Shown here in pieces: positions 1 through 5,442 of a DNA stretch of 20,353 bases. The stretch spans positions 1-20,353 of the IMG/VR virus record IMGVR_UViG_3300023276_001342, one strand, 5' to 3'. The translations under genes and the position numbers were made by a program. The notes under the pieces were generated by a model, which worked only from the letters and a program-made list of their open reading frames with translations, had not been told where the DNA came from and did not search any database. Each line of letters opens with the position of its first letter. The stretch's first letter is position 1. The DNA comes from a virus.

Positions 1-482
1 GCAATCATTTCGCCAATCTCTGCATCCTTGGCGGATACTGTGGCTACTTGAGCCTTTTCTTCTTTTGTTGATATAGGAATGGCTGTTTTCTCAATGTGGT
101 CAGTGACCTTCTTAACAGCGTTCTTTAGCTCACCCTTTAAGATCATTGGGTTCTTACCAGCGTTTACCTCTTGTACACCAAGATCCATGATAGCCTCAAT
201 CAATGTAACCGTAGAAGCTGTACCATCCCCAACCTCTTTGTTGGTTTTAGCAGCACCCTCCAATGTTAATTGGGCTGCCATGTTCTCGTGTCTGTCTGCA
301 AGGTCTATATTGTCTGCGACAGTAAACCCGTCATCAGCCATCTCAGGAGCACCAAAGCCTTTATCTATGGCTACTGGTCTTCCCTTGCCCCCTAGTGTAG
401 GTATTACAGCACGGGCTACTCTACTCACACCGGATCTAAACTTCTTTAAAACTTCTTCATCGTAAATAATGTCTTTGGGCAT
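1..482 (-). CDS. groEL: GroEL-like 60-kDa chaperonin, N-terminal part (cut by window edge)
   Basis: ATP-driven group I chaperonin subunit that would fold cytoplasmic proteins, in a phage probably virion or replication proteins. The 160 visible residues align with the bacterial GroEL equatorial domain. Seen are TLGGKGR at 29-35 (GroEL TLGPKGR), DKGFGAP at 40-46, DDG at 50-52 and the nucleotide-binding GDGTAS at 85-90 with the aspartate equivalent to GroEL Asp87, then AGKNPM at 109-113 and on. The usual proline after TLG is glycine, and the residue before the conserved Asp52 equivalent is Asp rather than Lys. The start follows a strong AAGGAGT ribosome site inside the end of the co-chaperonin gene, one base after its stop, so the two are coupled. 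Apical domain and C-terminus lie outside the window. Family assignment is near certain; activity is inferred. Confidence 0.95.
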   Translation of the reverse strand, partial: MPKDIIYDEEVLKKFRSGVSRVARAVIPTLGGKGRPVAIDKGFGAPEMADDGFTVADNIDLADRHENMAAQLTLEGAAKTNKEVGDGTASTVTLIEAIMDLGVQEVNAGKNPMILKGELKNAVKKVTDHIEKTAIPISTKEEKAQVATVSAKDAEIGEMI

Positions 483-483
483 A

Positions 484-765
484 TTACTCCTTTGTTGCGA
501 GGATATGTTCCTCTTGAATTAAAATATACTTCTTGCCTTTGTCTTCTACCTCAGTGCCTTCCCACTTCTTGTAAATAACGACGTCGCCTTCATTTAGTAC
601 GGTGGGGAAGCCCCGGTCTGTGGGGTTTATACTGAGGCTCAACTTCATACCCATTGAGACAACCTTACCTTCTGTTGGTACCTCTTTGGATGTCTCAGGC
701 ATTATTAATGCCCCGTCTTTTTCTATTGGTTCTATTAAAATGTAATCTGCTACTGGCTTAATCAT
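484..765 (-). CDS. groES: GroES-like co-chaperonin
   Basis: Ten-kDa co-chaperonin that caps the GroEL ring as a heptamer. At 93 residues it has family length. The N-terminal strand (KPVADYILIEPIE) corresponds to GroES IRPLHDRVIVKR. The mobile loop is short, about residues 16-31, and carries the hydrophobic tripeptide LIM where GroES has IVL, the part that docks on GroEL. GKVVSMG, LNEGDVVIYKKWEG and KKYILIQEEHILA match the conserved barrel and C-terminal strand. The ATG overlaps the TGA of the upstream nuclease gene (ATGA), preceded by GAGGGG. Gene order GroES then GroEL is the bacterial operon order. The altered mobile loop suggests it is matched to the phage GroEL rather than the host one, which is inference. 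Confidence 0.93.
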   Translation of the reverse strand: MIKPVADYILIEPIEKDGALIMPETSKEVPTEGKVVSMGMKLSLSINPTDRGFPTVLNEGDVVIYKKWEGTEVEDKGKKYILIQEEHILATKE

Positions 766-1313
766 ATTATCCCCTCTTGCTCGAAGAAGGCATAGATCTC
801 AGGACCCACCGAGTCCACTAGATTTTTACCCTTCTCTCGCAACTTCTCTGAATTATGTACTATGCACCAGTCTGTTTTCTTATTGTACTGGTCCCACCTA
901 ATAACGTAGGCTTTATCAACATCTATATTAGCAAGTTCTGCTATAAAAAAGTAGAGCGGTATTTGGTATGTTCTGGCGTGTTCCAAGGAGTTTGACACTC
1001 CCGTTTTGAACTCATATAAGGTATTGGTACTCACGTCCATGCAGTCAAAGATCCCTTTTATATCAAACATCTCGTTGTATTTGACTACTACCTCCCTCTC
1101 CGGCTGTGGTAGTTTCAACTCGGCATCAAAGAACCACTCAGGAAAGGTATTATATTTACCTATATGCTCTTCTATTTCTTGGTGTATTTCTCTACCCTCT
1201 TTCATCTGACGGGTAATGGGACGGTCAAGGCGACAATAGGTACTAACTGCACCATCAACGTCTCCACGCTCCCATAAATACATCAAACTATGTGATAGTC
1301 TTATTTTTTTCAT
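762..1313 (-). CDS. PD-(D/E)XK nuclease of the RecB/Cas4 type
   Basis: Predicted 183-residue DNA exonuclease of the RecB/Cas4/PDDEXK_1 group, likely used in phage replication or recombination. The motifs appear in the correct order: GREIH with His44; an acidic metal ligand in GIFD, Asp90; EFK at 101-103 (the E-x-K signature); and QIPLY at 117-121 (the Q-x3-Y motif). There is no Cas4 C-terminal cysteine cluster, so an iron-sulfur Cas4 is unlikely. I chose the ATG at 1313 (MKKIRLSHS) rather than the longer reading frame from 1403, because the longer start would run through most of the zinc ribbon gene and the family normally begins with such a helix. The ribosome site is weak; it overlaps the upstream gene by 26 bases and GroES by 4. 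Confidence 0.85.
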   Translation of the reverse strand: MKKIRLSHSLMYLWERGDVDGAVSTYCRLDRPITRQMKEGREIHQEIEEHIGKYNTFPEWFFDAELKLPQPEREVVVKYNEMFDIKGIFDCMDVSTNTLYEFKTGVSNSLEHARTYQIPLYFFIAELANIDVDKAYVIRWDQYNKKTDWCIVHNSEKLREKGKNLVDSVGPEIYAFFEQEGII

Positions 1314-1425
1314 GTTGTTTTCTAGCTCTTTCTTTGGATCTTTCGACACTACAATCCATACACCATATCGTTTTAACGTGTCGGTGGGATATATCGGCCC
1401 CACACTTACAAAGTCTCTTACTCAT
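1288..1425 (-). CDS. Small zinc ribbon protein
   Basis: A 45-residue basic protein with four cysteines in C-x-C (6, 8) and C-x2-C (22, 25) pairs separated by 13 residues, which fits a treble-clef or zinc ribbon. A lysine/arginine-rich tail (SKERARKQHEKNK) follows. The start at 1425 overlaps the stop of the upstream gene as ATGAGTAA, so translation is coupled; a longer in-frame start at 1470 lies inside that gene and is less likely. Small nucleic-acid binding or replication accessory roles are common for such phage proteins, but nothing here fixes the function. Confidence 0.7.
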   Translation of the reverse strand: MSKRLCKCGADISHRHVKTIWCMDCSVERSKERARKQHEKNKTIT

Positions 1426-1840
1426 CGGCCTTATAGGAAATTGATAGTTGGTGGTCTCTGTCAGCCTCATAAATGCCGTCTGGTAGCTCCCCTACCTCTT
1501 TAAGGTACTCTTCTACCTTGCCGGTATCTATGTTGTACCACACCTTCTCTATAAGGAATGGCTCTAACTCCTCTCTCTTGTTTAATACGAACTTGTACTT
1601 CTTACCGTATTGACGGTATGTACATCTAACTTTATCACCGATGACCCCCTTGAAGTTAGGGTTAACACTCTCGCCCGCTTGGGCTATACCCTTCTTTACA
1701 CTGTCTACAGCCTCTTCGATCATCTTTTGAGCCTCTAATAACTTGATTAAATGGTCTTCGGCTTCCGCTTTAAAGACGAACTTGTCGCCCTCTTCAGCTA
1801 ACAGTGCTATCTCTTTAGGATCAACGGTGATGAGACTCAC
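1418..1840 (-). CDS. Unknown protein in the recombination/early operon
   Basis: About 140 residues that I do not recognise. The N-terminal half is helical and charged (KAEAEDHLIKLLEAQKMI). The C-terminal half has alternating strands (GDKVRCTYRQYGKKYKF, then VWYNIDTGKVEEYLKEVG). The chosen GTG start overlaps the upstream stop as GTGA, with GGGGAGG about 13 bases before it. A TTG at 1852 is also in frame but sits directly against that ribosome site. The product ends four codons inside the zinc ribbon gene's overlap. Its position directly ahead of the zinc ribbon and PD-(D/E)XK nuclease genes suggests a DNA-metabolism role, which is inference only. Confidence 0.75.
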   Translation of the reverse strand: MSLITVDPKEIALLAEEGDKFVFKAEAEDHLIKLLEAQKMIEEAVDSVKKGIAQAGESVNPNFKGVIGDKVRCTYRQYGKKYKFVLNKREELEPFLIEKVWYNIDTGKVEEYLKEVGELPDGIYEADRDHQLSISYKADE

Positions 1841-2073
1841 AGAACAATCCAATCCTCCCCTAACATATCAGGGAGCCTAACCGTAAAGTTAGATACTTTG
1901 TTGTCTATATGAATCTTTAGGTACTCATCAGCGAGGTAAACACACTGGTGTATGTCTTCCCACTCAGCCTTGGTGACTCTTTTACCGTCAACCACAGCCT
2001 TCATGGCCTCAAAGAAGTCTACCTCATCCTCGTATTCTTCCTTTTTTATTGTTGGCACTGGAGAGGCACTCAT
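1837..2073 (-). CDS. Tad2-like / DUF2829-like small protein (candidate anti-Thoeris)
   Basis: A 78-residue protein whose layout matches the DUF2829 (Tad2) family: a helix FFEAMKAVVDGKRVTKAEW resembling the family's 'F-x-EAL-x2-L-x2-GK-x-V-x-R-x-GW' opening, then VYLADEYLKI, and a C-terminal DMLGEDWIVL resembling the family's 'DLLAEDWEVV'. Tad2 proteins are tetrameric sponges that sequester the cyclic-ADP-ribose-type signal made by Thoeris defence. Family membership here rests on recalled pattern, not a search; the Arg and Gly of the first motif are Lys and Glu. An N-terminal extension of about 17 residues (SASPVPTIKKEEYEDEV) is unusual. It is coupled by ATGA to the tiny membrane protein upstream. 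Confidence 0.6.
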   Translation of the reverse strand: MSASPVPTIKKEEYEDEVDFFEAMKAVVDGKRVTKAEWEDIHQCVYLADEYLKIHIDNKVSNFTVRLPDMLGEDWIVL

Positions 2074-2192
2074 TTAATCAGTTCTCCTATAAGGATACCA
2101 ATCCAGAAACTAACTAAGAATACTTGGTATAAGCTCCAAGATAGGAGTGTCCACATTACTACCTTATTGGCTTTTGTTTCTATCTTAATCAT
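2070..2192 (-). CDS. Tiny single-pass membrane protein
   Basis: A 40-residue frame: basic start MIKIETKANK, then one hydrophobic helix from about residue 11 to 36 (VVMWTLLSWSLYQVFLVSFW, then IGILIGELI), ending in Lys. Both ends are coupled: its ATG overlaps the TGA of the 171-residue gene upstream, and its TGA overlaps the ATG of the Tad2-like gene downstream (ATGA each time). That double overlap is the main reason to believe it is a gene. Function is unknown; one membrane helix could mean an inner-membrane or superinfection role. Confidence 0.7.
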   Translation of the reverse strand: MIKIETKANKVVMWTLLSWSLYQVFLVSFWIGILIGELIK

Positions 2193-2704
2193 TTACCTAG
2201 TACCCCACCAATAACCTCAGATGCTTTCACTTTGTTCATTCCCTCTTCCCACAAGCCCTTTTCTTTTAATACTCTCATTTGGGCCTCGGTTGCAGGGGCA
2301 TCGCTACCACCTGTAGGAGCTGCTGTACCGCTGTCTAACCAGTCAATGAAGTCACAACCACTTGTTTGCTTGGTAGTGAAGTCATATTTACGGTTCTCAC
2401 ACTCATGGAAACTCTTACCCATCTTTGTGGTTTTGTCCAAGAGCTTACCACCGTCCTTAGGGCACATCTTACCCTCTACATACTTAACAGGTGCTTTAGC
2501 TTTGCCACCCCCGTATGATCTAACTTGTTTTGTGTATCCTAGATCCATTAGACTCTCTTCTATTGTTATCATCTCTTGCAATAACTCCTTAGAGTCTTCA
2601 TTCCTCACTGTGAATAGAACACCCAATCCCTTGGGGCTAGTTAAACTATATGTTACGCTTGCTGGTGCCTCTGTATGCGTCACCTTCTTTTTTGCTTCAG
2701 CCAT
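2189..2704 (-). CDS. Unknown protein with a zinc-site-like centre and QMxxL tail
   Basis: 171 residues. The N-terminal part (about 18-60) is a small mixed domain. The middle is Gly/Lys-rich (SYGGGKAKAPVKY), followed by a possible metal site Cys81, His100, Cys102, Cys117 in a segment resembling topoisomerase-type zinc fingers (MCPKDGG, HECENRKYDFT, SGCDFIDW). After a linker rich in Ala, Gly and Thr, the C-terminus ATEAQMRVLKEKGLWEE resembles the short 'ATxxQxxxLxxLG' helical module found at the end of many phage DNA-metabolism proteins. The start has AAAGGAC upstream and overlaps the stop of the helix-turn-helix gene (TAATG). A single-strand DNA binding or annealing role is possible but unproven. 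Confidence 0.75.
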   Translation of the reverse strand: MAEAKKKVTHTEAPASVTYSLTSPKGLGVLFTVRNEDSKELLQEMITIEESLMDLGYTKQVRSYGGGKAKAPVKYVEGKMCPKDGGKLLDKTTKMGKSFHECENRKYDFTTKQTSGCDFIDWLDSGTAAPTGGSDAPATEAQMRVLKEKGLWEEGMNKVKASEVIGGVLGK

Positions 2705-2862
2705 TATTTGTCCTTTAATAATTTATTACGTTCTCTATTAACTATGTCTTGCAGACGTTTAATAGACAGATTATAGTCAACAGAAAGCTGTCGGTAGGTA
2801 GTACCGGCCTCTTTCTTCTTGTGTATCTCTGTATTACGCTTTGTTTTAGTAACTACTGTCAT
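2704..2862 (-). CDS. Small helix-turn-helix-like protein
   Basis: A 52-residue basic protein. Residues 20-44 (GTTYRQLSVDYNLSIKRLQDI) have the spacing of a helix-turn-helix: 'YRQLSVDYNLSIKRLQDIV' reads like a turn between two helices, as in small transcriptional regulators or Trp-repressor-like domains. It starts just downstream of a strong promoter, after a good AAAGG ribosome site, and is the first gene of that transcript, so it may regulate this operon. That is inference. Its TAA overlaps the ATG of the next gene. Confidence 0.7.
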   Translation of the reverse strand: MTVVTKTKRNTEIHKKKEAGTTYRQLSVDYNLSIKRLQDIVNRERNKLLKDK

Positions 2863-2889
2863 AAATACCTTTCATAACTTGTATAACCT

Positions 2890-2917
2890 ATATTACAGTG
2901 TTTCGGCGTGGTGTCAA
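2890..2917 (-). promoter_or_regulatory. Strong sigma70-type promoter, leftward
   Basis: On the - strand TTGACA (2917-2912) is separated by 16 bases from TAATAT (2895-2890). Transcription would start near 2883, giving a leader of about 20 bases before the ATG at 2862. The TGA within TTGACA is also the stop codon of the 22-residue frame upstream. Confidence 0.8.
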
Positions 2918-2982
2918 CCTTTCCCACCCATAAACCATAGGAATGACACACACCCTACCACTATCAGGATAGATTCAATCAC
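2914..2982 (-). CDS. Possible 22-residue membrane peptide
   Basis: A short frame starting with GTG that overlaps the stop of the preceding 23-residue frame (GTGATTGA). The product, starting MIESILIVVG and ending FMGGKG, is almost entirely one hydrophobic helix. An AGGTG lies five bases before the GTG. The tight coupling and the membrane-like composition support it, but at this length chance cannot be excluded. Confidence 0.35.
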   Translation of the reverse strand: MIESILIVVGCVSFLWFMGGKG

Positions 2983-3046
2983 GATTGCACCTACCTAATA
3001 GGTAACACAAGGCATTTGCTATAACTATTGCTATAAATAACTTCAT
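2975..3046 (-). CDS. Tiny 23-residue membrane protein
   Basis: The frame encodes a Met-Lys start, about 16 hydrophobic residues (LFIAIVIANALCYLLG) and a polar end RCNRD. A perfect AGGAGGT lies six bases upstream of the ATG, and the ATG overlaps the TGA of the upstream zinc-site gene (ATGA). This is stronger evidence of translation than usual for so short a frame. Function unknown. Confidence 0.55.
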   Translation of the reverse strand: MKLFIAIVIANALCYLLGRCNRD

Positions 3047-3375
3047 TCTAATACCTCCTCATGTAACTTTCTTTGTTCGGCTACTGCTTTGTTGTGCCCG
3101 CTACAGTCACATTCTCCAGCAGCTATATGTCCCGCGCAGGTCTTGCAATGGGTTTCTCCCCCCATGTCTTTCTCTTCCAACGCTACACTATCTAGTATCT
3201 CTTTAACCATAGACTCTATGAAGTTCTCTAGTTCCTGACTGCTAAAGGCAATAGGAACACCAAGCTTCTTAGTCTCCTCCAGCCTTTCTGGTGTCATTTC
3301 CAATACCATAACTCTGTACGCCCACTCTTGTAGTATTAACTTAGCCTCTTTTTTATAGTCGTTTGGGGTTTTCAT
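3043..3375 (-). CDS. Unknown protein with C-terminal zinc site
   Basis: 110 residues. The first 70 are helical and acidic; residues 76-94 hold a compact Cys/His cluster (HCKTCAGH, then ECDCSGH) with Cys77, Cys80, Cys89, Cys91 and flanking His76, His83, His94, so zinc binding is likely. The start chosen at 3375 (MKTPNDYKKEAK) overlaps the upstream TGA as ATGA and has GGGAGGT nine bases before it; an in-frame start 18 bases earlier would lie inside the upstream gene. The family is not recognised. Confidence 0.75.
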   Translation of the reverse strand: MKTPNDYKKEAKLILQEWAYRVMVLEMTPERLEETKKLGVPIAFSSQELENFIESMVKEILDSVALEEKDMGGETHCKTCAGHIAAGECDCSGHNKAVAEQRKLHEEVLE

Positions 3376-3587
3376 TCCAATACTACCTCCCATTCACACC
3401 AAGACTTATCTGTAGCCCTTTCGATTAATACCTCTAATACATCAACAACATCGTCTTTGTGTACATTCTCTAATACCAAGGTCTTTAAATCAGCATCAAC
3501 CATAGCCCCATTGCTTAGATCAAGAAGTATTTCCTCTTGCTTCTCATTACTTAGGTCATTAAACCTTATTATGTAGTGCCTCTTCAT
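3372..3587 (-). CDS. Unknown small acidic protein
   Basis: 71 residues: MKRHYIIRFNDLSNEKQEEILLDL followed by acidic helices and a C-terminal WCEWEVVLE. The start at 3587 is chosen because AGGAAGG lies upstream; the longer frame to 3683 would lie within the neighbouring gene. It overlaps the upstream gene by 29 bases. The opening 'YIIRFNDLSNEKQEEIL' recurs in small phage proteins that I cannot assign a function. Confidence 0.7.
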   Translation of the reverse strand: MKRHYIIRFNDLSNEKQEEILLDLSNGAMVDADLKTLVLENVHKDDVVDVLEVLIERATDKSWCEWEVVLE

Positions 3588-3753
3588 TTGTACCTTCCTC
3601 GATATCTCTATCGTTAACTTGTGCATTAATATCATCCCAATACGCCATCTCATTGAGCTTCTCAGCCTCTGTAAAGGCCTCAAAAGTCATAGGCTTCACA
3701 CCCTCCTTGTTATATAGGCCTAATAGCCATCTTAATCTATGTAGTATATTCAT
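3559..3753 (-). CDS. Unknown small protein
   Basis: 64 residues. The start MNILHRLRWLLGLYN forms a basic amphipathic helix; the rest is acidic (FEAFTEAEKLNEMAYWDDI). GGGAGGT lies four bases before the ATG and contains the stop codon of the preceding gene. No family recognised. Confidence 0.65.
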   Translation of the reverse strand: MNILHRLRWLLGLYNKEGVKPMTFEAFTEAEKLNEMAYWDDINAQVNDRDIEEGTNEEALHNKV

Positions 3754-3754
3754 T

Positions 3755-3907
3755 TTACCTCCCATAATTAACTTTGTTATATATCTTTGCATCTACCTCT
3801 ACTATCTTACGGGTCAAGCGGCTCAGAACCCCCTTAGAGGCTTTCTGACGCTGTAACTGACCCCTTAACATCACTAGATCAGATCTCTTACGTTGTAACT
3901 CTCTCAT
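3755..3907 (-). CDS. Unknown small basic protein
   Basis: 50 residues, rich in Arg, Lys and Gln (MRELQRKRSDLVMLRGQLQR), predicted helical, perhaps a short coiled coil that contacts nucleic acid. It starts at an ATGA overlap with the YopX-like gene and ends one base before the next ATG, within that gene's ribosome site. Coupling at both ends is the main support; the function is unknown. Confidence 0.6.
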   Translation of the reverse strand: MRELQRKRSDLVMLRGQLQRQKASKGVLSRLTRKIVEVDAKIYNKVNYGR

Positions 3908-4260
3908 AGCCTATCCTCGTATATGTTGCCTATTACTTCCACGTCTTCCTCTGTCCATTGTTCCCTACCTTGTAGGAACCCAACATGCTGTAACCACTCG
4001 ACCATATTATCTACTACCTCTACCCTTACCTCTATATTTGTTTCTTTAACAATATCTCCCTCATATATCTCTTGACCTTCTGGGTACTCCTCAGTTCTTT
4101 TTGAGTCTTTGAGTCCTGTGTATTGCATTACCTCATACTTGGTTAGGTCGTTACCGTACTCCTCCTCATGGTTTGTTCCGAAGAATATATCCCCAAAATA
4201 ACCGAGGTCGTACATTACTTTATTCTCTTTATCCCAAGCTCTGAATTTAATATCTCTCAT
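3904..4260 (-). CDS. YopX-like phage protein
   Basis: 118 residues matching the YopX family, common in phages and prophages of many bacteria and of unknown function. The hallmarks are an N-terminal MRDIKFRAWDKENKVMYD, a central VMQYTGLKDS, EIYEGDIVK, and a C-terminal VEVIGNIYED. An insertion RTEEYPEGQ between 'KDS' and 'EIYEGD' replaces the usual short 'KNGK' turn. The ATG at 4260 overlaps the TGA of the upstream small gene; a GTG four codons earlier is in frame but inside that gene. Confidence 0.88.
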   Translation of the reverse strand: MRDIKFRAWDKENKVMYDLGYFGDIFFGTNHEEEYGNDLTKYEVMQYTGLKDSKRTEEYPEGQEIYEGDIVKETNIEVRVEVVDNMVEWLQHVGFLQGREQWTEEDVEVIGNIYEDRL

Positions 4261-4394
4261 AGTGTCACCCACTTTTGGTTTAAATAGGATAAAACACCCG
4301 CTATCTGTTTAGCTTCCACCGTATTTTTGTTTGGTAGGCTCTCGTAGCTTTCAAGCCACCAAGCTATTAATCCTTCTACTTCTTCTTTGTTCAT
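4257..4394 (-). CDS. Unknown 45-residue protein
   Basis: The frame encodes a helical, tryptophan-containing product (MNKEEVEGLIAWWLESYESL) ending in QKWVTL. Its TGA overlaps the ATG of the YopX-like gene. The ribosome site is weak (GAAAGATAG). No family recognised; support is mainly position and coupling. Confidence 0.5.
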   Translation of the reverse strand: MNKEEVEGLIAWWLESYESLPNKNTVEAKQIAGVLSYLNQKWVTL

Positions 4395-4407
4395 ACTATC
4401 TTTCTGA

Positions 4408-4439
4408 GTAGGTGCTAGGGAGTTGCTCCTAACACCTAC
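4408..4439. other. Strong hairpin between operon genes
   Basis: GTAGGTG (4408-4414) pairs with CACCTAC (4433-4439), and the inner bases also pair nearly fully around a short loop. It sits between the NYETW gene and the rest of the leftward operon. No T-run follows in either direction, so it is more likely an RNA-processing or attenuation element than an intrinsic terminator. Confidence 0.5.
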
Positions 4440-4462
4440 ACTTCAACTCTATAGTTGCAACT

Positions 4463-4690
4463 CTATCCCTCGTTAATTGTCTCCACCAGTTCCCTAAAGT
4501 CAACCTCCTCCAACGTGCTATTTGCTAGGTCAGCAGTAAATAGGCTTGTTGTGTCTACCATGTTGTAGACGTATGTCTTCAACTCCTCATGATCCAGTCC
4601 TTTGGCGGCTTCCTGTGTCTCCTGTGTGTTGTCTATATGTACAGCTACCAACCAAGTCTCGTAGTTCTTATATCCATTGTATCCATTCAT
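4463..4690 (-). CDS. NYETW-motif phage protein (DUF7249-like)
   Basis: 75 residues opening with MNGYNGYKNYETWLVAVHID, the signature of a small family widespread in phages and mobile elements (DUF7249-like by recall), whose members end in a helix like FRELVETINE. Function unknown. It is the first gene after the leftward promoter near 4745, with GAGGTGG about ten bases before the ATG, so it is probably among the first genes expressed. A hairpin follows it before the rest of the operon. Confidence 0.8.
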   Translation of the reverse strand: MNGYNGYKNYETWLVAVHIDNTQETQEAAKGLDHEELKTYVYNMVDTTSLFTADLANSTLEEVDFRELVETINEG

Positions 4691-4731
4691 TAGTAATCAC
4701 CACCTCTCTATAACTTACTACTTGTATACCT

Positions 4732-4759
4732 AGTATAGATAGTACACGCATATTGTCAA
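4732..4759 (-). promoter_or_regulatory. Strong sigma70-type promoter, leftward
   Basis: On the - strand TTGACA (4759-4754), a 16-base spacer and TATACT (4737-4732). The start of transcription would be near 4725, giving a 35-base leader with a Shine-Dalgarno before the ATG at 4690. This is the head of the leftward cluster. Confidence 0.85.
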
Positions 4760-4941
4760 GGACTTTCTTGGTACTTGTAGAACTAGATAGACCCTACAAC
4801 AACAGCATTCATCCAAGGCATTACACCCTCACTATATGCTTAAAAATGGATTAGAGAGCATTCTACAGCCTCGCTTTCCACCCCAAACCACTAGAAACCC
4901 TCAAAAACAACATAAACACACTATAAAGAGATAGAAGTAAT

Positions 4942-5004
4942 GGGATATACAACTTATTGGGACTTAATATATCCCGCATATTACCCGCATAACAGATTGG
5001 GTAA
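4942..5004. repeat. Two adjacent inverted repeats
   Basis: GGGATATA (4942-4949) faces TATATCCC (4968-4975) across 18 bases, and directly after it TTACCC (4981-4986) faces GGGTAA (4999-5004) across 12 bases. CCCGCATA also occurs twice (4973 and 4984). They could be operators for a dimeric regulator or an origin structure. Confidence 0.6.
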
Positions 5005-5153
5005 CACAACTATCTGCATGGAACCCTCAAAGACAATGTAAATGGTAAGTATAAGAGTGTATATAGATATAGAGTAGAGTATCAGCATTCTAGCATGCGT
5101 GTTCTCCACCACCTCACTGACACTAAACAAAGCTATCACAGCAAGGAAAGGTA

Positions 5154-5175
5154 GGGGGGGATAGGTAGGGATGGG
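5154..5175 (+). other. G-quadruplex-forming motif
   Basis: A run of seven G, then GGG at 5168-5170 and GGG at 5173-5175, fits the pattern of four G3 tracts with loops of 1, 7 and 2 bases. It lies about 95 bases before the first rightward gene. Whether it folds is not known. Confidence 0.45.
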
Positions 5176-5233
5176 ACTGGATTTGGTAGTTATTTATATC
5201 AACCCCCACACTATTATGTAATATTTTTATAGC

Positions 5234-5262
5234 TTTACATAAGTCAGACAATAGGGTAAGAT
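5234..5262 (+). promoter_or_regulatory. Candidate rightward promoter
   Basis: TTTACA (5234-5239), 17 bases, TAAGAT (5257-5262). Six bases separate the -10 box from the ATG at 5269, so transcription would begin at or next to the start codon. The -10 match is modest; the spacing agrees with the better examples downstream. Confidence 0.5.
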
Positions 5263-5268
5263 AAAGAC

Positions 5269-5442
5269 ATGGGAATTAAAAATATAAAATATTATTTAGC
5301 TAAAAAGCTTCTAGGTATAAGCAAAGACTCGGTTTTCGGTTGGGTAGAAGTATGGCCTTACCCAGATAATGAGGGCAATTTAGACTTTTTATTAGAACAA
5401 CTTAAAGGAGATATGTTAAAGGAGCTCAATGCGAGAAGTTAA
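5269..5442 (+). CDS. Unknown 57-residue protein, first rightward gene
   Basis: The frame starts MGIKNIKYYLAKKLLGISKD, a basic helix, and ends in LLEQLKGDMLKELNARS with an aromatic middle (VFGWVEVWPYPDNEG). There is no clear Shine-Dalgarno; the start may be leaderless. It overlaps the Phd-like gene by 14 bases. Its place next to an antitoxin-like gene makes one think of a toxin, but nothing in the sequence shows a known toxin fold, and toxin normally follows Phd-type antitoxin. Confidence 0.6.
   Translation: MGIKNIKYYLAKKLLGISKDSVFGWVEVWPYPDNEGNLDFLLEQLKGDMLKELNARS

Larger units (their letters stand above)
4760..5268. other. Gene-free divergent intergenic region (candidate switch or origin)
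   Basis: About 500 bases with no credible reading frame on either strand, between the leftward and rightward gene sets. It holds two neighbouring inverted repeats (4942-5004), an imperfect 20-base direct repeat (4897-4916 and 5023-5042, 16 of 20 matching), three copies of AGCATTC and a G-rich stretch. Such a region in a phage often houses early promoters, operators or the replication origin; which of these applies cannot be told from sequence alone. Confidence 0.6.

Noticed and set aside
79-465. + strand frame of 128 codons
   Set aside because: Antisense to the GroEL gene, whose protein matches the chaperonin family clearly.
1314-1403. N-terminal extension of the PD-(D/E)XK gene to 1403
   Set aside because: The added 30 residues lie within the zinc ribbon gene and have no family likeness; the ATG at 1313 gives the expected nuclease start.
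2232-2741. + strand frame of 169 codons
   Set aside because: Antisense to the 171-residue gene that has a good ribosome site and coupling on both sides.
4897-5042. CRISPR-like or iteron array
   Set aside because: Only two imperfect copies of the 20-base repeat exist, with no regular spacing, so no array can be claimed.
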